From: Burkholderiales bacterium
Lineage (GTDB): Bacteria > Pseudomonadota > Gammaproteobacteria > Burkholderiales > Burkholderiaceae_C
Assembly: GCA_030604135.1 (NCBI GenBank)
Contig: JAUVWL010000006.1
Location: forward strand, 1 to 64,000
Length of the DNA stretch: 64,000 nucleotides
Reading direction: 5' to 3'
In this document: in pieces, positions 7,639 through 14,467 of the stretch
Position numbering within the stretch: position 1 is the stretch's first letter
Layout of the letters: every line of letters starts with the position of its first letter
Translations under genes and position numbers: made by a program
Notes under the pieces: model-generated
What the model saw: the letters and a program-made list of their open reading frames with translations, nothing else
What the model was told of the DNA's origin: nothing
Database searches by the model: none

Positions 7639-7884
7639 TCAGGCCGTCTGCAGGATTTCGATCAGACGCACCACCCTGAAGTCGTCGAAGGTCTCATCGA
7701 TGGCGTCCAGAGACCCACCGTGCAGCTGCTCCAGCTCGAACAGGAAGTTCATGGAGTCCAGCGAGTCAATCACCTTGTCCTTGATGAGGTGAACCTCAGG
7801 GGTCACTTTGCCGGACAGCCCGGGCGTGGTCTTTTCGAGCGCGGCCTTGATCATGGCCAGCGCTTGTTCTTCGGTCATTTTCAT
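7639..7884 (-). CDS. Dedicated acyl carrier protein
   Basis: This 81-residue acidic protein has the phosphopantetheine attachment motif D40-S41-L42 in V-I-D-S-L-D-S-M, followed by the F-x-x-E-L-E helix. It is not the housekeeping AcpP, whose motif context is L-G-A-D-S-L-D-T-V-E. Its place between a KASIII-type enzyme and an SGNH/MBOAT pair indicates that it carries a specific acyl group for export. It starts 20 bases after the KASIII gene ends. Confidence 0.92.
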   Translation of the reverse strand: MKMTEEQALAMIKAALEKTTPGLSGKVTPEVHLIKDKVIDSLDSMNFLFELEQLHGGSLDAIDETFDDFRVVRLIEILQTA

Positions 7885-7904
7885 GTCATTACCCAGTAGA
7901 AAGG

Positions 7905-8906
7905 TCAGGGGCGAAAGCGGACCACAGCCGAAGCCCAGGACAGTCCGACACCAAAGCCGGACAGCAAAAGTGTACGGCCCGCCAACTCGCCGCGTTCGTC
8001 GAGCTCGGCGAGCAGCAACGGAATGGTCGAGGAAACCGTGTTGCCGTACCGGTCCATGTTCTTGAGCAACTTGTCGGAGGGAATATCGGCCCTACGCGCC
8101 AGGGCGTCGAGCATGTAGATGGACCCCTGATGCAGTGCAAACCAGTCGATGTCGGCCAGCTGACAGCCGGCCTTGCGCAAACAGGCATCGATGCTGGTCG
8201 GCACGCGCGACATCACGAAGTTGAACACGGCGCGCCCCCGCATGTGCAGCCGAAGCGACTCGCGGTCATGGCTCGCCACCTGGCTGTCTTCAAGCAGGCT
8301 GACCAACGGGCGGGCTGCTCCAGATGCTGGCACCTCTATGGCGTCGCCGCCACTGCCATCCGTTCCGAAGTCCGTGGCGAGCGTCTCGCTGCGGCCCGGT
8401 TCTGCCTTGATCCAGGTGGCAGTGGCTGCATCGCCAAAGATGCAGTTCGTGTCCTTGTCTTCCTTTGCCATGATGCGCGAGTAGGGGTCGCAAGTCACCA
8501 GAATGCCGTGCTTGAGGCCCGCTCTCTCAAGAAACCCCTGGACGATTTCAAGCCCATAGACGTAGCCCGAACAACCCAGGCTGATGTCGAACGACGCCAC
8601 GGATGCCGGCAGTCCCAGTTCGTGGGCTATGCCGGGGGCGTTGTGGGGAATGCGCCGGTCCGGGTTCTGGGTCACACACACCAGCAGGTCCACGTCATTC
8701 GGCTGCAAGTCCGGGTTGGCCTGCATCAGGCGTCGACAGGCATCCACCGCCAGCGAGATGCCGGTCTGACCAGCAGCCAGGATGTGTCGGCTGCGCAGGC
8801 CGACCTTCTCCGCAACGAAACCGGGGTCCGCGCCTGTCGCAGCCGCAATGTCATCGGCGGACTGGGTCAGAGCCGGCACCGAGTAGGCAATGGCTTCAAT
8901 GGACAT
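7905..8906 (-). CDS. 3-oxoacyl-ACP synthase III family protein (FabH-like)
   Basis: This 333-residue thiolase-fold protein carries the KASIII catalytic triad: Cys112 in S-L-G-C-S-G-Y, His259 in F-A-L-H-Q-G, and Asn289 in R-Y-G-N-T-V-S-S. KASIII enzymes condense an acyl-CoA with malonyl-ACP. Because the next gene is a dedicated ACP, I infer that it makes a special short acyl or oxoacyl group on that carrier rather than priming bulk fatty acid synthesis. Its start overlaps the end of the upstream gene by 11 bases. Confidence 0.92.
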   Translation of the reverse strand: MSIEAIAYSVPALTQSADDIAAATGADPGFVAEKVGLRSRHILAAGQTGISLAVDACRRLMQANPDLQPNDVDLLVCVTQNPDRRIPHNAPGIAHELGLPASVASFDISLGCSGYVYGLEIVQGFLERAGLKHGILVTCDPYSRIMAKEDKDTNCIFGDAATATWIKAEPGRSETLATDFGTDGSGGDAIEVPASGAARPLVSLLEDSQVASHDRESLRLHMRGRAVFNFVMSRVPTSIDACLRKAGCQLADIDWFALHQGSIYMLDALARRADIPSDKLLKNMDRYGNTVSSTIPLLLAELDERGELAGRTLLLSGFGVGLSWASAVVRFRP

Positions 8907-9570
8907 TCAACTCCTTGGGTGACTTGAAGGCAAACGTGACGAAACCCCGGCACACCTCGGCACAGGCGTCATCTTCAATCACGGCCTCCACCAGCGACTG
9001 GTATTGCTGGCCCGAGCGCCCGACGCGCCGGCACATGATCCGAACCCTGCCCGCGAGCAGAGACGGCCAACCGCCCTGCGGCAATGGAAACCGGCGAATA
9101 CCGGTGAACCAGACATCGTGGACCTCGGGGGCCAGTTCCTCGTGCAAGGACTTGATGGCCTGCACCAGCACATTGAGCACAGACTCGAAGTCCCCATTCT
9201 CGGTATGGAACTGGTAGATCGCGTTGAGCGGCGACTCAAGCGCGACCAGAGCTACGCCCATGCGCATGGGTGCATCTGCCCTGGGCGCCGGATCCGGCAG
9301 TTCGACAATGTCCCAAGCTTGTGCCGCCGCCCCGCCGAACTCCACGCGCCCCACCACGGCATCGTCAGCGGCGTCCGCTACCGATGTCCGCAACGCAAGG
9401 CGGTTGCAACTGATGCGACGAAAGCTTGCCGAAACCAGGTGGGCGTCTTGGCCCACCAATTGGTCGGCCGCACGCGCCATCATTTGGGTACCTTGTACAT
9501 ACGTCCGTGCGCCGCGGAGGAAGACTTCAATTTCGGTCAAGATGCACTGTCGTTGGGGGACTCTTGCCAT
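8896..9570 (-). CDS. Unrecognised protein, first gene of the acyl-export operon
   Basis: The 224-residue frame opens the operon. I do not recognise the family. It has no signal peptide or membrane segment. A central hydrophobic strand (M-G-V-A-L-V-A-L) and a C-terminal segment V-E-A-V-I-E-D-D-A-C-A-E-V-C-R-G-F-V-T-F-A-F would suit a hotdog-fold thioesterase or dehydratase, which is only a guess. The stated ATG at 9570 lacks a ribosome binding site and is overlapped by a promoter-like element. The TTG at 9540 (codon 11) is an alternative start. It overlaps the KASIII gene by 11 bases, so it is part of the same operon. Confidence 0.7.
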   Translation of the reverse strand: MARVPQRQCILTEIEVFLRGARTYVQGTQMMARAADQLVGQDAHLVSASFRRISCNRLALRTSVADAADDAVVGRVEFGGAAAQAWDIVELPDPAPRADAPMRMGVALVALESPLNAIYQFHTENGDFESVLNVLVQAIKSLHEELAPEVHDVWFTGIRRFPLPQGGWPSLLAGRVRIMCRRVGRSGQQYQSLVEAVIEDDACAEVCRGFVTFAFKSPKELNVH

Positions 9571-9571
9571 G

Positions 9572-9600
9572 AGTATAAGTAGCGAAAAAATCCGTGTCCT
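9572..9600 (-). promoter_or_regulatory. Candidate promoter of the acyl-export operon
   Basis: On the minus strand AGGACA (9600-9595) and TATACT (9577-9572) are separated by 17 bases, giving 4/6 and 5/6 matches to sigma-70 hexamers. Transcription would start near 9565, inside the annotated first codons. That argues for a downstream start such as TTG at 9540. Confidence 0.35.
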
Positions 9601-9649
9601 TTTGACTTATGCTTCCCGGCCACCGCTTGCCTGAAGAAGAGACGCCCGA

Positions 9650-9976
9650 GTGGTGACACGAAAAAGCCATCATGTCTACGTCGTCGAGCTGCACCCCGAG
9701 GTGCTGCAGGAGCCGCGCTTTCGGCGCTGCAACCCGCACTACGTCGAGGGCAGGCCCTGTGTCTATGTGGGCATGACCGGACTGGACCCAGACCTGCGTT
9801 TTGACCGGCACAAGGCCGGCATCCAGGCCAACGCCTTCGTGACGAAGTACGGCCTGCGTCTGTTGCCCGACCTGTACGAGGGCTTCAACCCCATGGGTTA
9901 CGACGAGGCCGCCGAGCGGGAAGTGGAGATTGGCATCGACCTGCGCTCGGCCGGGTTTGGGGTGTGGCAGGCGTGA
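9650..9976 (+). CDS. GIY-YIG-like small protein
   Basis: This 108-residue protein contains H-H-V-Y-V-V-E-L near the N-terminus and C-V-Y-V-G-M-T-G at about 36-43, then R-F-D-R-H-K-A-G and a Glu in A-E-R-E-V-E-I-G. These are in the order of the GIY, YIG, Arg and Glu elements of GIY-YIG nucleases, though the first two motifs are further apart than usual. A conserved C-terminus, V-W-Q-A, is seen. The GTG at 9650 is the first plausible start. It is divergent from the acyl-export operon. Nuclease activity is uncertain. Confidence 0.65.
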   Translation: MVTRKSHHVYVVELHPEVLQEPRFRRCNPHYVEGRPCVYVGMTGLDPDLRFDRHKAGIQANAFVTKYGLRLLPDLYEGFNPMGYDEAAEREVEIGIDLRSAGFGVWQA

Positions 9977-10073
9977 CCTGTCGGATGGCGTCAATCCGGG
10001 TCAGCAAGATTGGGGAGTCCCACTTATACTCCCAGGTGTATAAACCATCCCGGCGTCCGTCTGCCTTCCCGCC

Positions 10074-10430
10074 ATGAGCGCATCTGCATTTCTTGAACAG
10101 TACTGGCCCATTCTGCTGGTCGCCCTCTGGTTCGGCTACAAATGGTGGAACGCCCGCCGCGTGGTGGCCATGCTGCCGCAGCTCAAGGCCAGCGGCGCCA
10201 CGCTGGTGGACGTGCGCACACCCGATGAGTTTGCCGCCGGTAACGCCCCGGGCTCGGTCAACATTCCCCTGCACGAACTGGGCGCTCGCCTGAGCGAAAT
10301 TCCCGCCTCGGCGCCGGTGGTGGTCTGCTGCGCCAGCGGCACGCGCAGCGGCATGGCCCGGCTGAAGCTGAAGAAGAACGGCTACGCCCAGGTGTTCAAC
10401 ATCGGCAAGTGGACGAACCTGCTGCGATAG
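10074..10430 (+). CDS. Membrane-anchored rhodanese-like protein
   Basis: This 118-residue protein has one N-terminal transmembrane helix (Y-W-P-I-L-L-V-A-L-W-F) and a rhodanese domain from about residue 35: L-V-D-V-R-T-P-D-E-F, then P-G-S-V-N-I-P-L, and an active loop C-C-A-S-G-T-R-S with the catalytic Cys. Rhodaneses carry persulfide sulfur. The C-terminus, V-F-N-I-G-K-W, is typical of the family. It is monocistronic and converges on the GST gene downstream. Confidence 0.93.
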   Translation: MSASAFLEQYWPILLVALWFGYKWWNARRVVAMLPQLKASGATLVDVRTPDEFAAGNAPGSVNIPLHELGARLSEIPASAPVVVCCASGTRSGMARLKLKKNGYAQVFNIGKWTNLLR

Positions 10431-10440
10431 CCCTGTCGCC

Positions 10441-11265
10441 TCAGTGCCGCTCAGGCACCTGCCCGGCTTCGTCGCCCCAGACCCGGTTGATGCGGCGCCC
10501 GCGCTGCACCGCCGGGCGCTCGCCGATGGATGCGGCCCAGCGCTGCACATGGGTGTATTCGTGCACCGACAGGAAGGTGCCGGCCTCGTAGATCTTGCCT
10601 TCGACCAGCGCGCCATACCAGGGGTAGATGGCGATGTCGGCGATGCTGTACTCGTCGCCGGCCATGTAGGGGCGCTCGGCCAGGTTGCGGTTGAGGACGT
10701 CGAGCTGGCGCTTGACCTCCATGGCAAAACGGTTGATGGGGTACTCGAACTTCTCGGGTGCGTAGGCGTAGAAGTGGCCAAAGCCGCCGCCCAGGTAAGG
10801 CGCCGAGCCCATCTGCCAGAACAGCCAGTTGAGGGCCTCGGTGCGCGGGCCATGCGCCTTGGGCAGCAAGGTGCCGAACTTCTCGGCCAGGTACAGCAGG
10901 ATGGAACCCGACTCGAACACACGGGTCGGTGTTTCGGTGCTGCGGTCCAGCAGGGCCGGGATCTTGGAGTTGGGGTTGACTTCGACGAAGCCGCTGGAGA
11001 ACTGGTCGCCATCGCTGATCTTGATCAGCCAGGCGTCGTACTCGGCCCCGCTGTGGCCCAGGGCCAGCAGCTCTTCCAGCATGATGGTGACCTTCACGCC
11101 ATTGGGCGTGGCCAGCGAATACAGCTGCAGAGGGTGCTTGCCCACCGGCAACGCTTTCTCGTGCGTGGGGCCGGCAATGGGGCGGTTGATGCTGGCGAAT
11201 TTGCCGCCGCTGGGTTGCTCCCAGGTCCAGACGGCGGGTGGGGTGTAGGTGGTTTTGTCGCTCAT
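10441..11265 (-). CDS. yghU: YghU-type glutathione S-transferase / disulfide-bond oxidoreductase
   Basis: This 274-residue protein has the long N-terminal extension typical of YghU (W-T-W-E-Q-P-S-G-G-K-F-A-S-I-N-R-P), then a thioredoxin-like GST domain with the L-Y-S-L-A-T-P-N-G-V-K-V-T segment and N-P-N-S-K-I-P-A-L. An all-helical C-terminal domain containing A-G-D-E-Y-S-I-A-D-I-A-I-Y-P-W follows. YghU/YfcG enzymes reduce disulfides of small molecules with glutathione. The start is the ATG at 11265. A GTG 6 bases upstream is a less likely alternative. Confidence 0.93.
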   Translation of the reverse strand: MSDKTTYTPPAVWTWEQPSGGKFASINRPIAGPTHEKALPVGKHPLQLYSLATPNGVKVTIMLEELLALGHSGAEYDAWLIKISDGDQFSSGFVEVNPNSKIPALLDRSTETPTRVFESGSILLYLAEKFGTLLPKAHGPRTEALNWLFWQMGSAPYLGGGFGHFYAYAPEKFEYPINRFAMEVKRQLDVLNRNLAERPYMAGDEYSIADIAIYPWYGALVEGKIYEAGTFLSVHEYTHVQRWAASIGERPAVQRGRRINRVWGDEAGQVPERH

Positions 11266-11351
11266 GGACACATCGTAGTGCAGCTGGACGAAGCTTGCAC
11301 GGCGGCGGCCACCGGCGCGCGCCCGGACGCGTGCATGAGACGGCGCTGCCC

Positions 11352-12305
11352 TCAGTGCCTGATCACCTGCCGGATGGTGGTGGCCAGCTCGGATGCCACA
11401 AATTTGGCCACATAGGCATCGGCCCCGACTGAACTCACATGCGCCTCGTTGGCCGTGCCCGTCAGCGATGAGTGGATGACCACCGGAATCGAACTGAAGC
11501 GGGCGTCGCTCTTGATGTTGCGGGTCAGGGTGAAGCCATCCATCACCGGCATTTCCAGGTCGGTCAGCACCACCGCCACCTTGTCTTTTGCCGTCTTGCC
11601 TTCGGCATGCGCTTCTGCTTCGATGGCTTGCAGGCGCTCCCAGGCCTCCTGACCGGTCTTGGTCATGACGTAGGCGGCGCCCATTGCATTGAGCCCTTGC
11701 TCGATCATCATGCGGGCCACAGGAGAATCGTCAGCGGCCAGGATGATGCTGCCATTGGGCAGGTTCACCGCGGCACCCACCGATTGCGGGGTGATGTCTT
11801 CCGTGGCCGTGGGCATCACATTGCGCAGAATCTGCTCCACGTCGAGCACCTGCACCAGGCGCGACTGATCGCTGTGGCCATCCAGTTTGGCGATGCTGGT
11901 CACCAGATCACCGCCGTTGCCTTCGGCGGCCAGAACGTCGCTCCAGTTCAGGCGCACAATTTCGTCCACCTCCTCCAGGGCAAAGGCCTGCGTGGTGCGG
12001 GCGTATTCGGTCACCATCAGGATGGTCAAGCCACGCTTGGGGTTGCAGCCGACCACGGCCGGCAGATCAATGACAGGAATGATCTGGCCCCGGATATTGG
12101 CCACGCCCAGCACGTTGGGCGGTGCGTTGGCGATGGCGGTGATGGTCGGCATGACCATGATCTCGCGCACCTTGAACACGTTGATGCCGTAGAGCTCGCG
12201 GTGCTCGCTGCCCGGAGCCTCGCCCAGGCGAAACAGCATCAGCTCGAACTTGTTGTTGCCGGTGAGGTTGGTGCGCTCGGTGGCGTCGTGCAACGATGTG
12301 CTCAT
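11352..12305 (-). CDS. cheV: CheV chemotaxis coupling protein
   Basis: This 317-residue protein has an N-terminal CheW domain (residues about 15-170, E-L-Y-G-I-N-V-F-K-V-R-E-I-M and G-V-A-N-I-R-G-Q-I-I-P-V-I-D-L). It also has a C-terminal receiver domain with the phospho-acceptor Asp in V-L-T-D-L-E-M-P-V-M-D-G-F and a Lys near the end. CheV couples chemoreceptors to CheA and its receiver tunes adaptation. No other chemotaxis genes are adjacent, which is common for cheV. The start is the ATG at 12305. The frame extends further upstream without support. Confidence 0.95.
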   Translation of the reverse strand: MSTSLHDATERTNLTGNNKFELMLFRLGEAPGSEHRELYGINVFKVREIMVMPTITAIANAPPNVLGVANIRGQIIPVIDLPAVVGCNPKRGLTILMVTEYARTTQAFALEEVDEIVRLNWSDVLAAEGNGGDLVTSIAKLDGHSDQSRLVQVLDVEQILRNVMPTATEDITPQSVGAAVNLPNGSIILAADDSPVARMMIEQGLNAMGAAYVMTKTGQEAWERLQAIEAEAHAEGKTAKDKVAVVLTDLEMPVMDGFTLTRNIKSDARFSSIPVVIHSSLTGTANEAHVSSVGADAYVAKFVASELATTIRQVIRH

Positions 12306-12423
12306 GCGGGTGTGCTCCAGAATGGACTCAGGACAGGATACGGGCCCGGGACAGGCGCGCATTGGTCGATGAACCCTGGCAACACCCCGCATTTCCAGGC
12401 TTTGTCCGGGCCGGGTGCTGGGT

Positions 12424-13635
12424 TCAGCCGCCCGTCTTGCGGGCCGCCTCGTCATCCACTGTCTGCTGCACCACACGGTAGAACGCATCCCTTGCCGCCC
12501 GGGTCTCGGGGTGGCTGGCACCCCCTGCCCAGTTGGAGTTGGAGGCGATCACCAGCTTGCGCTGGGGGTCGATGAAGATGCCCTGACCGAAGATGCCGCG
12601 GGCAGCGAAGCTGCCGTCGTCGTAGGTCCACCACTGGTAGCCATAGCCGCTGCCCGGCACGCCGATGCCGGTGCGGGTGGTGGTGGCCTCGTGCAACCAG
12701 CCCTCGGGCACGATGCTCTGGCCGTTGGCCTGGGCTCCGCCGAGGATGAACTGTCCGAAACGGGCGTAGTCGCGCGTGGCGGCCTGGATGCAGCAACCGC
12801 TGATCTCCTGACCGGTCTTGCTCAGGATCCAGGTGGCCTTCTGCTCCATGCCGGCGGGAATCCAGACTTTTTCGGACAGGTAGTCGGCCAGGTGCCTGCC
12901 GGTGGCGCGCATCACCAGCACACCCACCAGGTTGGTCTCGCCCGTGCTGTAGAGCCAGCGCGTGCCGGCAGGTTCGGCGCGCGGCAGCTTGCGCAGGAAG
13001 CTCACCAGGGCATCGACGCCGGGCTCGGGCTGGTGGTTGTTGAATCGGGCCACATCGGAGTTGGGGTCGCCGTAGTCCTCGTTCCAGTCGATGCCCGAGG
13101 TCATGGTCAGCAACTGCCGGACGCTCACGTCGTCGTAGGCCGAACCTTTCATTTCCTCGATGTAGTCACTGACCCTGTCGTCCATGCTCCGGATGTGGCC
13201 GTCCTTCACCGCTGCGCCGACCAGGGTGGAGGTGATGGACTTGGCCACCGAGAAACTGGTCCAGCGGCCGTTGGCGTCGAAATCCAGTCCGTAGCGCTCC
13301 AGCCGCACCCGACCGTCGTGAACGATGACGAGGGCGGCACTGCGCTGCGACTGCATGTAGGCATCGATATCGATGGGCAGCGCCAGCGGCGGGCCGGGTG
13401 GCAGGGGCGACGGCGTGTCGCCAGCCTCGATGACGCGGTGTTTGGCCAGAAAGGGCAAGCGGTCCAGCGCGCGGAAGGCGGCGTCGCGCTGCGACTGGTT
13501 CCAGAACAGCACGTCGCGGTCGGTGGGGAAATGGGCCAGGAAGCCGCGGGTTTCCTTGTCCAGGCTCAGCCAGATGGCGGTGCCAGCGGCCACTGCGACG
13601 ATCAGGCCACCGAGGGCCAAGGTCTTGAGTTTCAA
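12424..13635 (-). CDS. Serine hydrolase of the class C beta-lactamase family
   Basis: This 403-residue protein has an N-terminal membrane anchor or signal (L-A-L-G-G-L-I-V-A-V-A-A-G). The nucleophile motif S-x-x-K is S-V-A-K in W-T-S-F-S-V-A-K-S near residue 132. L-Y-S-T-G-E-T-N at about 230 fits the Y-x-N-like second motif. Members include esterases, D-peptidases and 6-aminohexanoate-dimer hydrolases, to which the L-T-M-T-S-G-I-D-W-N-E-D-Y context is close. The natural substrate cannot be given. It ends 118 bases before the CheV start, on the same strand. Confidence 0.9.
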   Translation of the reverse strand: MKLKTLALGGLIVAVAAGTAIWLSLDKETRGFLAHFPTDRDVLFWNQSQRDAAFRALDRLPFLAKHRVIEAGDTPSPLPPGPPLALPIDIDAYMQSQRSAALVIVHDGRVRLERYGLDFDANGRWTSFSVAKSITSTLVGAAVKDGHIRSMDDRVSDYIEEMKGSAYDDVSVRQLLTMTSGIDWNEDYGDPNSDVARFNNHQPEPGVDALVSFLRKLPRAEPAGTRWLYSTGETNLVGVLVMRATGRHLADYLSEKVWIPAGMEQKATWILSKTGQEISGCCIQAATRDYARFGQFILGGAQANGQSIVPEGWLHEATTTRTGIGVPGSGYGYQWWTYDDGSFAARGIFGQGIFIDPQRKLVIASNSNWAGGASHPETRAARDAFYRVVQQTVDDEAARKTGG

Positions 13636-13720
13636 GCGAAGACTCCCGCGATCAGGACGTGAAGGAACGGGTCGGAAGGGCCCGACGGGTCCCCTATTGT
13701 CGTCGCGCTTGCTTCGCGGG

Positions 13721-14141
13721 TCAGAGCCTGCGCAGTCTTTCCAGCCGCACGGCGTTGGATTCGTCGGTCACAACGACCATCAGGCTGCCAGGGTCGGAGG
13801 GCAACAAGAGCGCCGTGAAGCCCGGTGCCAGAGGGCGCCGGGGGTCATCACCCTCGGGCAGGACAACCCGGTAATTGTTGAACACGGTACCCGACTCTCC
13901 CTCGAACAAGGCCAGCGGGCAACCATATCGGGTGTCACCGGGTCCAGCAGGGACAGGAGGTTGGGTTCGTCCAAGCCCATGCCGAGGCGGGCCAGTGGGC
14001 CGAAGCCGGATTCATCTTGAGCATGCGCCCGTCGGGTCGCATGCGCACCAGACCGACCGGCGCCAGGTGCAGGAACTCAAGCAGCGCAGCACCGTTCATG
14101 GGCAGGTTGTGCACCGTGTCCGACCCAGGGGCTGTGGTCAC
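13721..14141 (-). pseudogene. PAS-domain protein broken by two -1 frameshifts
   Basis: Three overlapping frames together encode one PAS-like domain of about 140 residues. The first (from GTG 14141) gives L-L-E-F-L-H-L-A-P-V-G-L-V-R-M-R-P-D-G. The second gives L-G-M-G-L-D-E-P-N-L-L-S-L-L-D-P-V. The third, from about 13915, gives G-T-V-F-N-N-Y-R-V-V-L-P-E-G and ends S-L-M-V-V-V-T-D-E-S-N-A-V. Restoring one base near 14010 and one near 13925 rejoins them. This is either a recent pseudogene or a sequence error. The start overlaps the stop of the PYP-like ORF (GTGA), so it belongs to the photosensory operon. Confidence 0.65.
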
Positions 14142-14458
14142 CCGGTTGCTCCACGGCGCTGGGCGAGCACATAGGGCAGCACCTCGCCCAGCGAAGTGCC
14201 TGCGAGCTGGGCGACATCAAAACGCCCGCCGACCCGGTGGTTGTTCATGCACGGCGTCAGCTCGATGAACAGGTGCTGTCCGATCACCTTTTGCGCCGGG
14301 AAGGCAGCGGCATCGGCCTCGGTGCGGTTGTAACGCCGCGCGCGGGCTTCCTGGTCGAATGCGATGACACCGTAAGGCAGCGCATCCAGTTGCTCGTCGG
14401 CCAGGGAGTCCAGTGTGGCCAGCAGGCCGGCGTCATCAAACGAGAGCTGTTGTGTCAT
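14138..14458 (-). CDS. Photoactive-yellow-protein-like photosensor, C-terminally short
   Basis: This 106-residue protein aligns by eye with the first 95 residues of photoactive yellow protein. L-S-F-D-D matches V-A-F-G-S-E-D. D-E-Q-L-D-A-L-P-Y-G-V-I matches D-G-Q-L-D-G-L-A-F-G-A-I. R-Y43-N-R-T-E47 matches the Tyr42/Glu46 pair that hydrogen-bonds the chromophore. V-I-G-Q-H-L-F-I-E-L-T-P-C70 matches the chromophore-binding Cys69. The usual last two beta strands (about 25 residues) are missing. The gene starts 9 bases after the LOV kinase stop and so is likely co-transcribed. If functional, it would bind p-coumaric acid and sense blue light. Confidence 0.75.
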   Translation of the reverse strand: MTQQLSFDDAGLLATLDSLADEQLDALPYGVIAFDQEARARRYNRTEADAAAFPAQKVIGQHLFIELTPCMNNHRVGGRFDVAQLAGTSLGEVLPYVLAQRRGATG

Positions 14459-14467
14459 GGTGACAGT

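Noticed and set aside
10017-10044. A promoter for the rhodanese gene using TATACT (10025-10030) or TATAAA (10039-10044), sharing ACTTATACTC with the minus strand near 9575
   Set aside because: No -35 hexamer lies at an acceptable spacing for either, and a shared 10-mer in two AT-rich gaps can be chance.
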